From Chloroflexota bacterium (GTDB taxonomy: Bacteria; Chloroflexota; Limnocylindria; P2-11E): a stretch of 10,705 nt of DNA. Both the position numbers and the translations under genes were made by a program. Under the pieces are notes generated by a model. That model was given only the letters and a program-made list of their open reading frames with translations, was not told the origin of the DNA and did not search any database. The stretch covers positions 1 to 10,705 of the forward strand of contig VBEU01000118.1 in NCBI GenBank assembly GCA_005883775.1, read 5' to 3'. Numbering within the stretch: position 1 is the first letter of the stretch; every line of letters starts with the position of its first letter. Of this stretch, positions 1 through 6,334 are shown piece by piece.

Positions 1-354
1 GGAGAACACGCAGTCGGTGCTGAAATGAACGAGACGCGCGCCCGCGTCAGCGCAGCGCTTCGCGAGGCGATGCGGGAAGAGCGAGTTGACGGAGATGCTG
101 AGCACTGGATCGGTCGCGTTCGACCGTTGCTTAACGATGCCGATCGCGTTCACGACGACCTGTGGGCGCGCCCGGGCGATCGCGTCGGAGACCGAGTCGA
201 GCTCGAGCGCATCGACGCCGGCGATCGGCTCGGTCCGGCTGTAGAACGGCGCGAGATCCGGGGCGGCCGCGCGGAAGGTCGTGAACGTGACTGACTCCGC
301 GGAGAGCACCTGGCAAAGCTTGTGGCCGAGCATGCCCGAGCCACCGAGGATCAG
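1..354 (-). CDS. RmlD-like NAD(P)-dependent sugar reductase/epimerase, N-terminal part (runs off left edge)
   Basis: I translated the minus strand from base 354 to base 1. It begins with the dinucleotide-binding loop GGSGMLGHKL and continues with a Rossmann pattern: DSVSDAIARARPQVVVNAIG (end of a strand, then an NAIG turn), a VNSLFPHRLAKRC helix, and LVHFSTDCVFS at the edge. This order is typical of RmlD (dTDP-4-dehydrorhamnose reductase) and related atypical extended SDR enzymes, which make or modify nucleotide sugars in the cytoplasm. The catalytic YxxxK lies outside the window, so the exact reaction is unknown. It follows the glycosyltransferase in the same direction with about 33 bases between stop and first codon, so the two are probably co-transcribed. 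The start is a problem: no ATG, GTG or TTG occurs in frame close upstream of the GGSGMLG loop. I chose CTG at 354-352; ATG at 333 would cut off the first beta strand. The nearest in-frame GTG (about base 585) would add some 77 residues overlapping the glycosyltransferase. Confidence 0.82.
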   Translation of the reverse strand, partial: MILGGSGMLGHKLCQVLSAESVTFTTFRAAAPDLAPFYSRTEPIAGVDALELDSVSDAIARARPQVVVNAIGIVKQRSNATDPVLSISVNSLFPHRLAKRCADAGARLVHFSTDCVFS

Positions 355-386
355 GACGCGCCGATCGCGGGCGGGCCGCTCGGCGC

Positions 387-1457
387 CTACGGCCGTTTCA
401 CCTGAGCGTGATCGGCGGTCACCAGCCGGACGTTCGCGTGAACCGGTTCGGTCGGCACGTTCTGGATGTCGAGCGTCAGCGCCTGGAGGAGGAGCTGTAC
501 GCCGACGATGATCGGGAGGACCGCGAGCATGACCGTTCCCGTCGTCGCTGCCACACCGGCCTGCGACGCGAGGGCCCAGTGCCACACGCCCCAAATCGCG
601 CCGAACATCCCCAGAAGGAGCCCGAAGACCAGGTAGAGCGACACGGCGGTGAAGTCTCGGACGAAGTACTGCAGAACGATGCGGCGGACGAAACCCCGGA
701 GGAGCCGCCAGGGGAACTGCAACGCGGCGCGCGATTCCGAAAGTTGACTCGTCGCCCCCTTGGGATACCGCGCCGGAATGTAGACGTCGCGGACCACGCC
801 GCGCAGCAGGCTGAGGCGGAGCAGCATGCTCGACTCGAAGAAGTAGCGCTTCCCGATCGGCGCCTCGCCAAGAAGTGGCACCAGCGAAGCGTGGATGGCG
901 GTGTAGCCATTGGTCGGATCGAAGATGTCCCAATATCCGGACGCGAGCTTCGTCATGAACGAGAGGCCGGCATTGCCAAATCGACGGCGGCCCGGCATCG
1001 AGCGTAGCTCGCGCTCGTGGAGGAAGCGATTGCCCTTCGTGTAGTCGGCCCTGCCGATCACGATCGGCGTGATCAGCGTCAGCAGGTGATCGGGATCCAT
1101 CTGCCCGTCGGCGTCCATCTTCGCGATGACCTCTGCGCCGAGAGCGGCGGCACGCTGGTACCCCGCCATCACCGCGGCTCCAACGCCCTGGTTCTGTTCG
1201 AGCTCTACCAGATCGACTCTGGGATCGCGGACATCTCGAACCACCTGGCTCGTCGCATCGGCACTCCCGTCGTTGACCACCACGACGTGCCGGACGAACC
1301 CGGGCACGCTCGCGATGACGCTCGCGACGGTCGTCGACGCCCGGTACGCCGGAACGACCACCGCGACGACGGGCAGCTCGATCGGAACGACCGGAGCGTT
1401 CGCGGACGATGCGACGAGGAAGAAGTCTGGACGGCGCACGTCTTCGAGCGCCGTCAC
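387..1457 (-). CDS. GT2-family glycosyltransferase, dolichol-phosphate-mannose-synthase-like, with C-terminal membrane anchor
   Basis: This 356-residue protein has a GT-A catalytic domain: the nucleotide-binding strand VVAVVVPAYRA at about 30-40, VVVNDGSADAT at 59-69, and the metal/sugar-nucleotide-binding DXD motif in KMDADGQMDPDH (D115, D117). DPTNGYTAIH (about 180-189) and the basic segment RLLRGFVRRI follow, as in GtrB/Dpm1-type polyprenyl-phosphate glycosyltransferases. Two hydrophobic helices end the protein (about 268-297 and 307-328). Such enzymes transfer a sugar from a nucleotide donor to a polyprenyl phosphate or nascent glycan on the inner face of the membrane. The donor cannot be told from sequence. 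The start is GTG at 1457, sharing GTGA with the stop of the upstream TPR gene, and there is no clear Shine-Dalgarno, so translation is probably coupled. An RmlD-like gene follows, which fits an envelope-glycan operon. Confidence 0.93.
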   Translation of the reverse strand: MTALEDVRRPDFFLVASSANAPVVPIELPVVAVVVPAYRASTTVASVIASVPGFVRHVVVVNDGSADATSQVVRDVRDPRVDLVELEQNQGVGAAVMAGYQRAAALGAEVIAKMDADGQMDPDHLLTLITPIVIGRADYTKGNRFLHERELRSMPGRRRFGNAGLSFMTKLASGYWDIFDPTNGYTAIHASLVPLLGEAPIGKRYFFESSMLLRLSLLRGVVRDVYIPARYPKGATSQLSESRAALQFPWRLLRGFVRRIVLQYFVRDFTAVSLYLVFGLLLGMFGAIWGVWHWALASQAGVAATTGTVMLAVLPIIVGVQLLLQALTLDIQNVPTEPVHANVRLVTADHAQVKRP

Positions 1458-2011
1458 CGCGTCGGCGACGGACTCGCTTGGCGGATCGGGCTGGCGGAAG
1501 GGCTCGGCGCGACGAGGGTCGGATCGAGCTTCTGCGCCGTCGCGAGCTCGGTCTGCGCCTCGGCCGTCTGGCCGATTTGTCGGAGGAGAAGGCCAAGATT
1601 GAAATGCGCGGCGGCGTAGTTCGCATCGACCGCGATCGCCTGGCGGTAGAGCGCGATCGCTTCATTCGTCGCGCCGGCGTTCGTCCGGACGATCGCGAGG
1701 TTGAAGAGCGCGCTGACCATCTTCGGGTCCATCTCTAGCGCAATACGGTAGTAAGACTCGGCCGCGACGAAGCGACTTTGACGCTGCGCGATCTCGCCGA
1801 GGTTGTAGTACGCGAATTGGTTCTTCGGGTCTTTCGAAAGCGTCGTGAAGTACGCGGCAACCGCTTCGTCGAGCTTCCCGGCGGCGTGCGCCGCGAGGCC
1901 GCGGTTGAGCGCGTCCGCCGCGGTCTCGTTCCCGCTGCCAGACGCCGGGCCGCCGCACGCGGTCAGCGCAAGGCAAGAGAGGAGAACGCCCGCGAGCAGT
2001 CGACCCTTCAC
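1454..2011 (-). CDS. TPR-repeat lipoprotein
   Basis: This 185-residue exported lipoprotein starts with a short basic N-terminus, a hydrophobic stretch LLAGVLLSCLAL and a lipobox LTAC with the acylated cysteine at residue 19, then a Gly/Ser-rich linker. About four tetratricopeptide repeats follow (roughly 32-165), each with the A-x-Y-x-L-G / A-A-x-Y-Y / AL-x-x-DP pattern (YYNLGEIAQRQ, ALEMDPK, HFNLGLLLRQ). TPRs hold protein partners; no enzymatic site is seen. The C-terminus is a Ser/Pro-rich tail ending SPSPTR. I chose GTG at 2011 because it gives a perfect signal peptide; the much longer open frame upstream runs antisense through a real gene. It is first in a minus-strand operon and its stop overlaps the glycosyltransferase start by 4 bases, so it may help organise glycan synthesis or export at the membrane (inference). 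Confidence 0.92.
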   Translation of the reverse strand: MKGRLLAGVLLSCLALTACGGPASGSGNETAADALNRGLAAHAAGKLDEAVAAYFTTLSKDPKNQFAYYNLGEIAQRQSRFVAAESYYRIALEMDPKMVSALFNLAIVRTNAGATNEAIALYRQAIAVDANYAAAHFNLGLLLRQIGQTAEAQTELATAQKLDPTLVAPSPSASPIRQASPSPTR

Positions 2012-2019
2012 TCGCCGCG

Positions 2020-2025
2020 ATGTTA
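2020..2025 (-). promoter_or_regulatory. Candidate -10 element of a leaderless TPR-operon promoter
   Basis: On the minus strand the hexamer TAACAT (four of six matches to TATAAT) ends 8 bases before the GTG start of the TPR lipoprotein. A partial -35-like TTGGAC lies 15 bases further upstream. With normal spacing transcription would begin at or next to the GTG, giving a leaderless mRNA. This agrees with the lack of a Shine-Dalgarno there. It is based on pattern and spacing only. Confidence 0.3.
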
Positions 2026-2238
2026 ACCGGGGGCTCGTGCGTCCAACGTCGGACTTTCGGGGGAGATGCGAGCGGGACGAGGTCGCAGACAAACACCCGG
2101 AGTGGCGGCGCCAGCGGGCGTGAGCACCTGCGCGATCGGAGTCCCGGCTCGAGCTTCGCGGGCGGCGCTTCTCAGAGTTGCGACGAGAGCGAAACCCGCC
2201 GTCGATTCGGCTTTCCTCGCGTGACGCCCGCCGCCGGT

Positions 2239-2279
2239 CTCGGATGACGTCCGAGCTCGCCCCGGGGGCAATCGGGGCG
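2239..2279. promoter_or_regulatory. Two adjacent inverted repeats upstream of the TIG-domain gene (candidate operators)
   Basis: The first is a perfect 6-bp repeat, CTCGGA (2239-2244) and TCCGAG (2250-2255), around a 5-base centre containing part of GACGTC. The second pairs CGCCCC (2258-2263) with GGGGCG (2274-2279) across 10 bases. They sit side by side directly upstream of the -35-like TTGATG at 2284. The position suits repressor or activator sites, but short GC-rich inverted repeats are common at this base composition, so this is tentative. Confidence 0.3.
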
Positions 2280-2349
2280 TCGCTTGATGACAGGACGGCC
2301 ATCGCGCCATACCTTTCTCTCCCACGCAGCCAACGCGCGTCTTTGGTGA

Positions 2350-2362
2350 GGGAGACGAGGGA
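2350..2362 (+). promoter_or_regulatory. Ribosome-binding site of the TIG-domain gene
   Basis: A purine-rich stretch, GGGAGACGAGGGA, runs up to the ATG at 2363. It offers GGAG about 9 bases before the start, with a second AGGG closer in. It supports this ATG, which is also followed at once by a good signal peptide. Confidence 0.6.
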
Positions 2363-4981
2363 ATGCTCAAGTCCACGACCGTCTTTGCGCTCGCGCTCGC
2401 GCTCACGCTCGCGGTTCCCGATCCTGCGGTCGCAAAGGATCCGGGTGGGGTCACGGTCATCCAGTCCACGAAGAACGACGTCTCGGCGCGCCTCGCGACG
2501 ATTTCCCCGAAGACCGAAGGCGCGGGGCAGCCGAAGAAGGAGCGTCCGCTGCATGGGTTTCCTCAAGCCGTGACCGGCGTCCCGGATGCGGCGGTGCAGT
2601 CGACGGTGAGCACCGCGGCACCCGCGGCGTCCTCCTCCTTCGAAGGAATCGGCCAGGGCTTCGCCGGCTTCACCGTTCAGTACGCGCCGCCCGACACGAA
2701 TGGCGCGGTCGGACCGAACAACTTCGTGCAGACGGTGAACGTCTCGTTCGCGGTCTTCACCAGGACAGGATCGCTGCTCTACGGGCCCGCCAAGATCAAC
2801 ACGCTCTTCACAGGCTTTGGCGGACTCTGCGAGACGGACAACGACGGCGACCCGAGCGTGGTCTACGACCAGCTCGCAGATCGCTGGCTCATCACGCAGT
2901 TCGCGATCTCCGGTGCGAACGGAAGCTCCGTGCCGTACCTCGAGTGCATCGCGATCTCGACGTCGGGCGATCCCACCGGTACCTACTACCGCTATTCGTT
3001 CCCACGAAGCTACTTCCCCGACTATCCGAAGCTCGGGCTCTGGCCGGATGCGTACTACATGTCGACGAACGACTTCAGCGGGAACAGCTTCGCTGGGGCG
3101 ACGACGTGGGCATTCGACCGCGCGAAGATGCTCGCCGGCGCGGCCGCCACCGCTCAGCTCTTCCACCTCTCGCTCCTCTACGGCGGACTCCTCCCCTCGA
3201 CGCTCGACGGAAAAACGTTGCCGCCCGCGGGAGCGCCGAACTATTTCCTTGCGCTCAATGACTCGTCGAGCCTGGCGCTCTGGAAGTTCCACGTCGACTT
3301 CGCGAACTCCGCCAACTCGACGCTCACCGGCCCGATCACGATCCCGGTTGCCGGCTACACAGAGCTCTGCAACGGCGGCACGTGCGTGCCGCAGGCCGGC
3401 ACGACGCAGCAGCTCGACTCGCTGGCCGACCGCGTGATGTACCGGCTGGCCTATCGCAACTTCGGCGACCACGAGGCGCTCGTGGTGAATCACAGCGTCG
3501 CCCCGACCGCGGGCGGCGGCGGTGTCCGCTGGTACGAGATCCGGAGCCCAGGCGGAACGCCGACGGTCTACCAGCAGAGCACGTTCGCTCCCGATGCGCG
3601 CTACCGCTGGATGGGCAGCGCGGCGATGGACCGCGTCGGTGACATCGCCGTCGGCTACAGCGTCTCGAGCGCTGCGATGAGTCCGGCAATCGCGTACACC
3701 GGCCGGACTCCGGCGGACCCGCTCAGCACCCTCCAGGCCGAGACGACCCTTATCAATGGCACCGGATCGCAGCTCTCCGGCCTCAAGCGCTGGGGCGACT
3801 ACAGCTCCATGGCGATCGATCCGGTGGACGACTGCACCTTTTGGTACACGACCGAGTACCTCACGGCAAGTGGCACGTTCAACTGGCACACCCGCGTCGG
3901 CACATTCAAATTCGCGAACTGCGCTAGCTTTCCGCCGCCGACGGTGACTGGGATCGCACCGGCGAACGGACCGTCGTCGGGTGGTACGCCTGTGATCATC
4001 ACCGGCACGGCTTTCCAGTCGGGGGCCACGGCCACGATCGGCGGTGTCGCGCTGACAGGCGTGACCGTCACCGGGGATACCACACTGACCGGGACGAGCG
4101 GCGCGCACGTGCCGAGCACTGGCAACGCGGTGATGGTGTTCAATCCTGACTCGCAATCCGCGACGTGCACGTGCACCTACACATACGATCCCGCGCCCGC
4201 GCCCACCGTCACGAGCATCTCGCCGGCGAACGGCCCGTCTGCTGGCGGCACAGCGGTGACCATCACGGGCACCGACTTCCAGCCAGGAGCGAACGCGACG
4301 ATCGGTGGGATAGGGCTCGGCGGAGTCACGATCACCCCTACGGCAATCACCGGCACTACCGCACCGCACGCGCCCAACGCGACGAATACGGTCGTCGTCA
4401 CGAATCCTGACACGCAGTCAGGGACGTGCGCGTGCACGTACGGCTACGACGCATCGCCGGCGCCGACCGTGAGCTCCGTCTCGCCGTCCAGCGGGCCGGC
4501 CACGGGCGGGACCACGCTGACGATCAACGGCACGAGCTTCCAGCCGGGGGCGAGCGCCACAATCGGCGGCGTCGCGCTCACTGGCGTGACAGTCACGAGT
4601 ACCACCATCACCGGGGACACCGGTGCGCACGCGGCAGGCGTCGTGAGCGTCGTGGTTACGAACCCTGACACGCAATCGGCGTCCTGCACGTGCACGTACA
4701 GCTACATGGCGGTGCCCGTCATCAGCAACGTGCGGACGACCGCGAATCCGACCACGGCGACCGTGACCTGGACGACGGACGTGCCCACCGACAGTCAGGT
4801 GCAGTACGGCACGACAACGGCGTACGGCAAGGCGAGTGCTTTCAACTCAACTCTCGTGACGAGCCATTCCGTCAAACTGAGCGGGCTCACCCGGCTGACG
4901 ATCTATCACTACCGGGTCCTGAGCCGTAACTCGGCCGGAACGCTCGCGGTCTCGGGCGACTTCACCTTCACCTCGAAATAG
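2363..4981 (+). CDS. Secreted multidomain protein: extracellular domain of unknown function, three IPT/TIG repeats, C-terminal FN3-like domain
   Basis: This is an 872-residue exported protein. Residues 1-25 form a signal peptide (basic start, hydrophobic core, cleavage likely after AVA). Residues of about 90-520 form a large domain with PPDTNGAVGPNNFVQTVN, NDGDPSVVYDQLADRWLITQ, ISTSGDPTGTYYRYSFP and FPDYPKLGLWPDAYYMS. This motif set recurs in secreted proteins of environmental bacteria. It may be a beta propeller, but I know no proven activity. Three IPT/TIG immunoglobulin-like domains start near residues 527, 615 and 702 (PTVTxIxPxxGPxxGGTxxxITGTxF). Each ends in a Cys-x-Cys-x-Tyr motif. The last 90 residues (WTTDVPTDSQVQYG, YHYRVLSRNSAG) resemble fibronectin type III or the N-terminal domain of purple acid phosphatases. 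It has no LPxTG motif, membrane anchor or visible catalytic motif. It likely acts outside the cell in adhesion or glycan binding (inference). Confidence 0.93.
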   Translation: MLKSTTVFALALALTLAVPDPAVAKDPGGVTVIQSTKNDVSARLATISPKTEGAGQPKKERPLHGFPQAVTGVPDAAVQSTVSTAAPAASSSFEGIGQGFAGFTVQYAPPDTNGAVGPNNFVQTVNVSFAVFTRTGSLLYGPAKINTLFTGFGGLCETDNDGDPSVVYDQLADRWLITQFAISGANGSSVPYLECIAISTSGDPTGTYYRYSFPRSYFPDYPKLGLWPDAYYMSTNDFSGNSFAGATTWAFDRAKMLAGAAATAQLFHLSLLYGGLLPSTLDGKTLPPAGAPNYFLALNDSSSLALWKFHVDFANSANSTLTGPITIPVAGYTELCNGGTCVPQAGTTQQLDSLADRVMYRLAYRNFGDHEALVVNHSVAPTAGGGGVRWYEIRSPGGTPTVYQQSTFAPDARYRWMGSAAMDRVGDIAVGYSVSSAAMSPAIAYTGRTPADPLSTLQAETTLINGTGSQLSGLKRWGDYSSMAIDPVDDCTFWYTTEYLTASGTFNWHTRVGTFKFANCASFPPPTVTGIAPANGPSSGGTPVIITGTAFQSGATATIGGVALTGVTVTGDTTLTGTSGAHVPSTGNAVMVFNPDSQSATCTCTYTYDPAPAPTVTSISPANGPSAGGTAVTITGTDFQPGANATIGGIGLGGVTITPTAITGTTAPHAPNATNTVVVTNPDTQSGTCACTYGYDASPAPTVSSVSPSSGPATGGTTLTINGTSFQPGASATIGGVALTGVTVTSTTITGDTGAHAAGVVSVVVTNPDTQSASCTCTYSYMAVPVISNVRTTANPTTATVTWTTDVPTDSQVQYGTTTAYGKASAFNSTLVTSHSVKLSGLTRLTIYHYRVLSRNSAGTLAVSGDFTFTSK
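3941..4704 (+). repeat. Three tandem IPT/TIG-encoding repeats
   Basis: Equivalent codons (Thr of PTV) lie at 3941, 4205 and 4466, giving periods of 264 and 261 bases (88 and 87 residues). The units keep the GPxxGGT turn, xxGATATIGG and the closing CxCxY motif, yet have diverged at the DNA level, so this is an old in-frame duplication rather than a recent expansion. Confidence 0.85.
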
Positions 4982-4999
4982 CGCGCACGCCGCGAGACG

Positions 5000-5029
5000 A
5001 GGATGCCGTGGACCTTGCGGTCCACGGCA
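5000..5029. terminator. Perfect 13-bp hairpin between convergent genes (probable bidirectional terminator)
   Basis: The arm GATGCCGTGGACC (5000-5012) pairs perfectly with GGTCCACGGCATC (5017-5029) around a TTGC loop. It lies 18 bases after the stop of the TIG-domain gene and 35 bases past the stop of the convergent gene. No T-run follows on either strand, so it is an atypical intrinsic terminator. It could also act as a 3' stabilising hairpin. Confidence 0.7.
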
Positions 5030-5064
5030 TCGCGAAACGCGTCCCGGTATGGCTAGGGAAGGGA

Positions 5065-6096
5065 CTACTCCATGACGGTGAAACCGTCGGTCTTCGGCAG
5101 GGCCGGTAGCGCCGACCCGCCGACGGTCAACGTGATCCCCGTCGCGGTGAGCGTCCCGGTGAGCGCAAGACCACCGGTTGGAGGCGGACCGTCGCCCATA
5201 TCGAGCGTGGCGGTACCGCTGAAGGTCAGCGTGCCGCCGGCTATCGACCCACTCGTGATCGAGCCGTCGACGCTGATGATCTGGTACAAGCCGATGGCGC
5301 TGATGCCAGTGAACTCGGCGTGAATGTCTCCGTATGTGGAATCGGTGCCGCTTCGGACACCGACACCGTAGATCCCACCGGCGAGGTCGACGCCGTTGAA
5401 GGTCGGCGTCGTCGGGAAGATGCCTGCCGCGGCTGCGGTGGAGGTCTGCTCGCCGAGGACGCCGGCATCGGTTCGTACCTGGATATTCCCGGTCCGAAGG
5501 GTGCCGCCCTCAGGCCCGTCGCAGCCGCTCGGAGCGGTCATCCCACTGAACCCGGGTCCCGGCAGACTCGGCCCCAGCGTACAGAAGAAGATCCGGAAGA
5601 CGTCGTATCCAGCTCCCGGGTCGGCGTTGTCCTCGACGTAGACGAGAACGGACATGTCCGTGGGCGGGCACTCCGAGCCCGGCGCGGTGCAGTCGCCGGC
5701 GATCGTTGCGGAGCCGCCGCTCTGTCCGCCGCTATTGAATGCCTGCATCAGCACGACAGGGGCGTTCACGTGGCGCCCGACCGAATTCCGGTGGCGGTCG
5801 TAGTTGATCCGGCCCACTGCGGTGGCTCCGCCGGTGAAGCCCGGCGGTCGGCGTGCGTTGAGCCCGAAGCTCGCGATTGTCGTCGGGTAGAGCGTTGCGG
5901 CCAGCACCGTACCGCCGCCGGTCACTTTGGCGGTCGTGTCCTGGCTCTGCGAGCTTACGAGGGGCGAGCCGGTCAGAGGATCCATGCGTCCCTGCGCGAC
6001 GCTCCCTGAGAGCGCGGCCCCTGCGCAGAGGGCGAGGATGGTGAGGGTCGAAACGACGCGCGATCTCGCGATACGTTCAAGTGGTGGGTACGGCAT
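5065..6096 (-). CDS. Secreted post-COAP-1-like domain protein
   Basis: This 343-residue protein has a basic N-terminus, a hydrophobic signal segment (about 14-36, VVSTLTILALCAGAALSG) and no later membrane helix except a weak C-terminal hydrophobic stretch. The mature part has VTGGGT near residue 58, then ATLYPTTIASFGLNARR, VGRINYDRH, and VLVYVEDNADPGAGYDVFRIFF. This resembles the pattern of the post-COAP-1 domain of secreted proteins (VTGGG, then SFGF, then a VEDN-x-PG-x-D-x-F core). The second half is Gly/Thr/Ser-rich beta-type sequence (GSIAGGTLTFSGTATLDMG) and closes with LPALPKTDGFTVME. No enzymatic function is known to me. ATG at 6096 is supported by a strong AAAGGAGAA upstream and by the signal peptide. 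It converges with the TIG-domain gene and diverges from the response regulator. A large inverted repeat frames its ribosome-binding site. Confidence 0.85.
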   Translation of the reverse strand: MPYPPLERIARSRVVSTLTILALCAGAALSGSVAQGRMDPLTGSPLVSSQSQDTTAKVTGGGTVLAATLYPTTIASFGLNARRPPGFTGGATAVGRINYDRHRNSVGRHVNAPVVLMQAFNSGGQSGGSATIAGDCTAPGSECPPTDMSVLVYVEDNADPGAGYDVFRIFFCTLGPSLPGPGFSGMTAPSGCDGPEGGTLRTGNIQVRTDAGVLGEQTSTAAAAGIFPTTPTFNGVDLAGGIYGVGVRSGTDSTYGDIHAEFTGISAIGLYQIISVDGSITSGSIAGGTLTFSGTATLDMGDGPPPTGGLALTGTLTATGITLTVGGSALPALPKTDGFTVME

Positions 6097-6097
6097 G

Positions 6098-6150
6098 CGT
6101 CCGTGTTCTCCTTTTGCGTTTTCTCGTCGGCATCCCGACGAACACGGACG
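6098..6150 (-). promoter_or_regulatory. Nested hairpin in the leader of the post-COAP-1-like gene, enclosing its Shine-Dalgarno
   Basis: CGTCCGTGTTC (6098-6108) and GAACACGGACG (6140-6150) form a perfect 11-bp inverted repeat. Nested inside it, TCGTCGG (6124-6130) pairs with CCGACGA (6135-6141) around a 4-base loop, sharing two bases with the outer arm. In the minus-strand mRNA the outer stem covers the spacer between Shine-Dalgarno and AUG and ends one base before the AUG. The AAAAGGA itself falls in the unpaired side between the two stems. It could control translation as an RNA element, or serve as a DNA operator made of two 11-base half-sites. Both readings are inference; the pairing is seen directly. 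Confidence 0.55.
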
Positions 6151-6194
6151 CTATGAACGGGTGTGCGTCAACGGTGAGCGGCGCCGACCGGATC

Positions 6195-6222
6195 TTGACC
6201 GAACGCGCACCTACGCGAGAAT
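6195..6222 (+). promoter_or_regulatory. Candidate promoter of the response regulator gene
   Basis: TTGACC (6195-6200, five of six matches to the -35 consensus) is followed after 16 bases by GAGAAT (6217-6222, four of six matches to -10). It would give a leader of roughly 105 bases before the ATG at 6335, containing the hairpin at 6280-6306. Pattern match only. Confidence 0.3.
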
Positions 6223-6279
6223 CCGTACGAGATCAGCTGCGGTCGAAGATCTGCATCGAGCCAATCAATATTTGTTACG

Positions 6280-6306
6280 GCACCGTCGTCGAAGTGACGT
6301 CGGTGC
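6280..6306 (+). promoter_or_regulatory. Imperfect 11-bp hairpin in the response-regulator leader (possible attenuator)
   Basis: GCACCGTCGTC (6280-6290) pairs with GACGTCGGTGC (6296-6306) at 10 of 11 positions, with one T-T mismatch and a 5-base GAAGT loop. GTTTCTTG follows directly, a short pyrimidine run resembling a weak intrinsic terminator. It ends 28 bases before the regulator's ATG, so it could act as an attenuator or as a dyad for a regulator. Confidence 0.35.
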
Positions 6307-6334
6307 GTTTCTTGCAACCGTGTGCACGATCGGT

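Larger units (their letters stand above)
2012..2362. other. Divergent intergenic region between the TPR operon and the TIG-domain gene
   Basis: These 351 bases separate two divergently transcribed genes. Open frames exist on both strands because GC is high, but none resembles a known protein or has its own ribosome-binding site. It contains the possible leaderless promoter of the TPR operon near 2020-2025, two adjacent inverted repeats at 2239-2279, a TTGATG (-35-like) at 2284-2289 and the purine-rich ribosome-binding site of the plus-strand gene just before 2363. I see no known riboswitch. A GAGGAAAG octamer on the minus strand recalls RNase P RNA, but nothing else fits. Confidence 0.6.

Noticed and set aside
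2180..2240. RNase P RNA or another structured RNA suggested by GAGGAAAG on the minus strand
   Set aside because: Only eight bases agree; the other conserved RNase P elements are absent and the region is too short before the next gene.
2023..2469. A 148-codon minus-strand frame in the divergent intergenic region
   Set aside because: It overlaps the signal-peptide region of the TIG gene, has no recognisable domain and no Shine-Dalgarno.
1454..4369. A 971-codon minus-strand open frame covering the TIG gene in antisense
   Set aside because: Only its last 185 codons (from GTG 2011) are protein-like. The rest is Arg-rich, low-information sequence antisense to a clear secreted protein, as expected at high GC.
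6143..6171. Promoter for the post-COAP-1-like gene based on TTGACG on the minus strand (6171-6166)
   Set aside because: At 16-18 bases spacing the -10 position reads TCCGTG or similar; the only AT-rich hexamer, CATAGC, is about 12 bases away.
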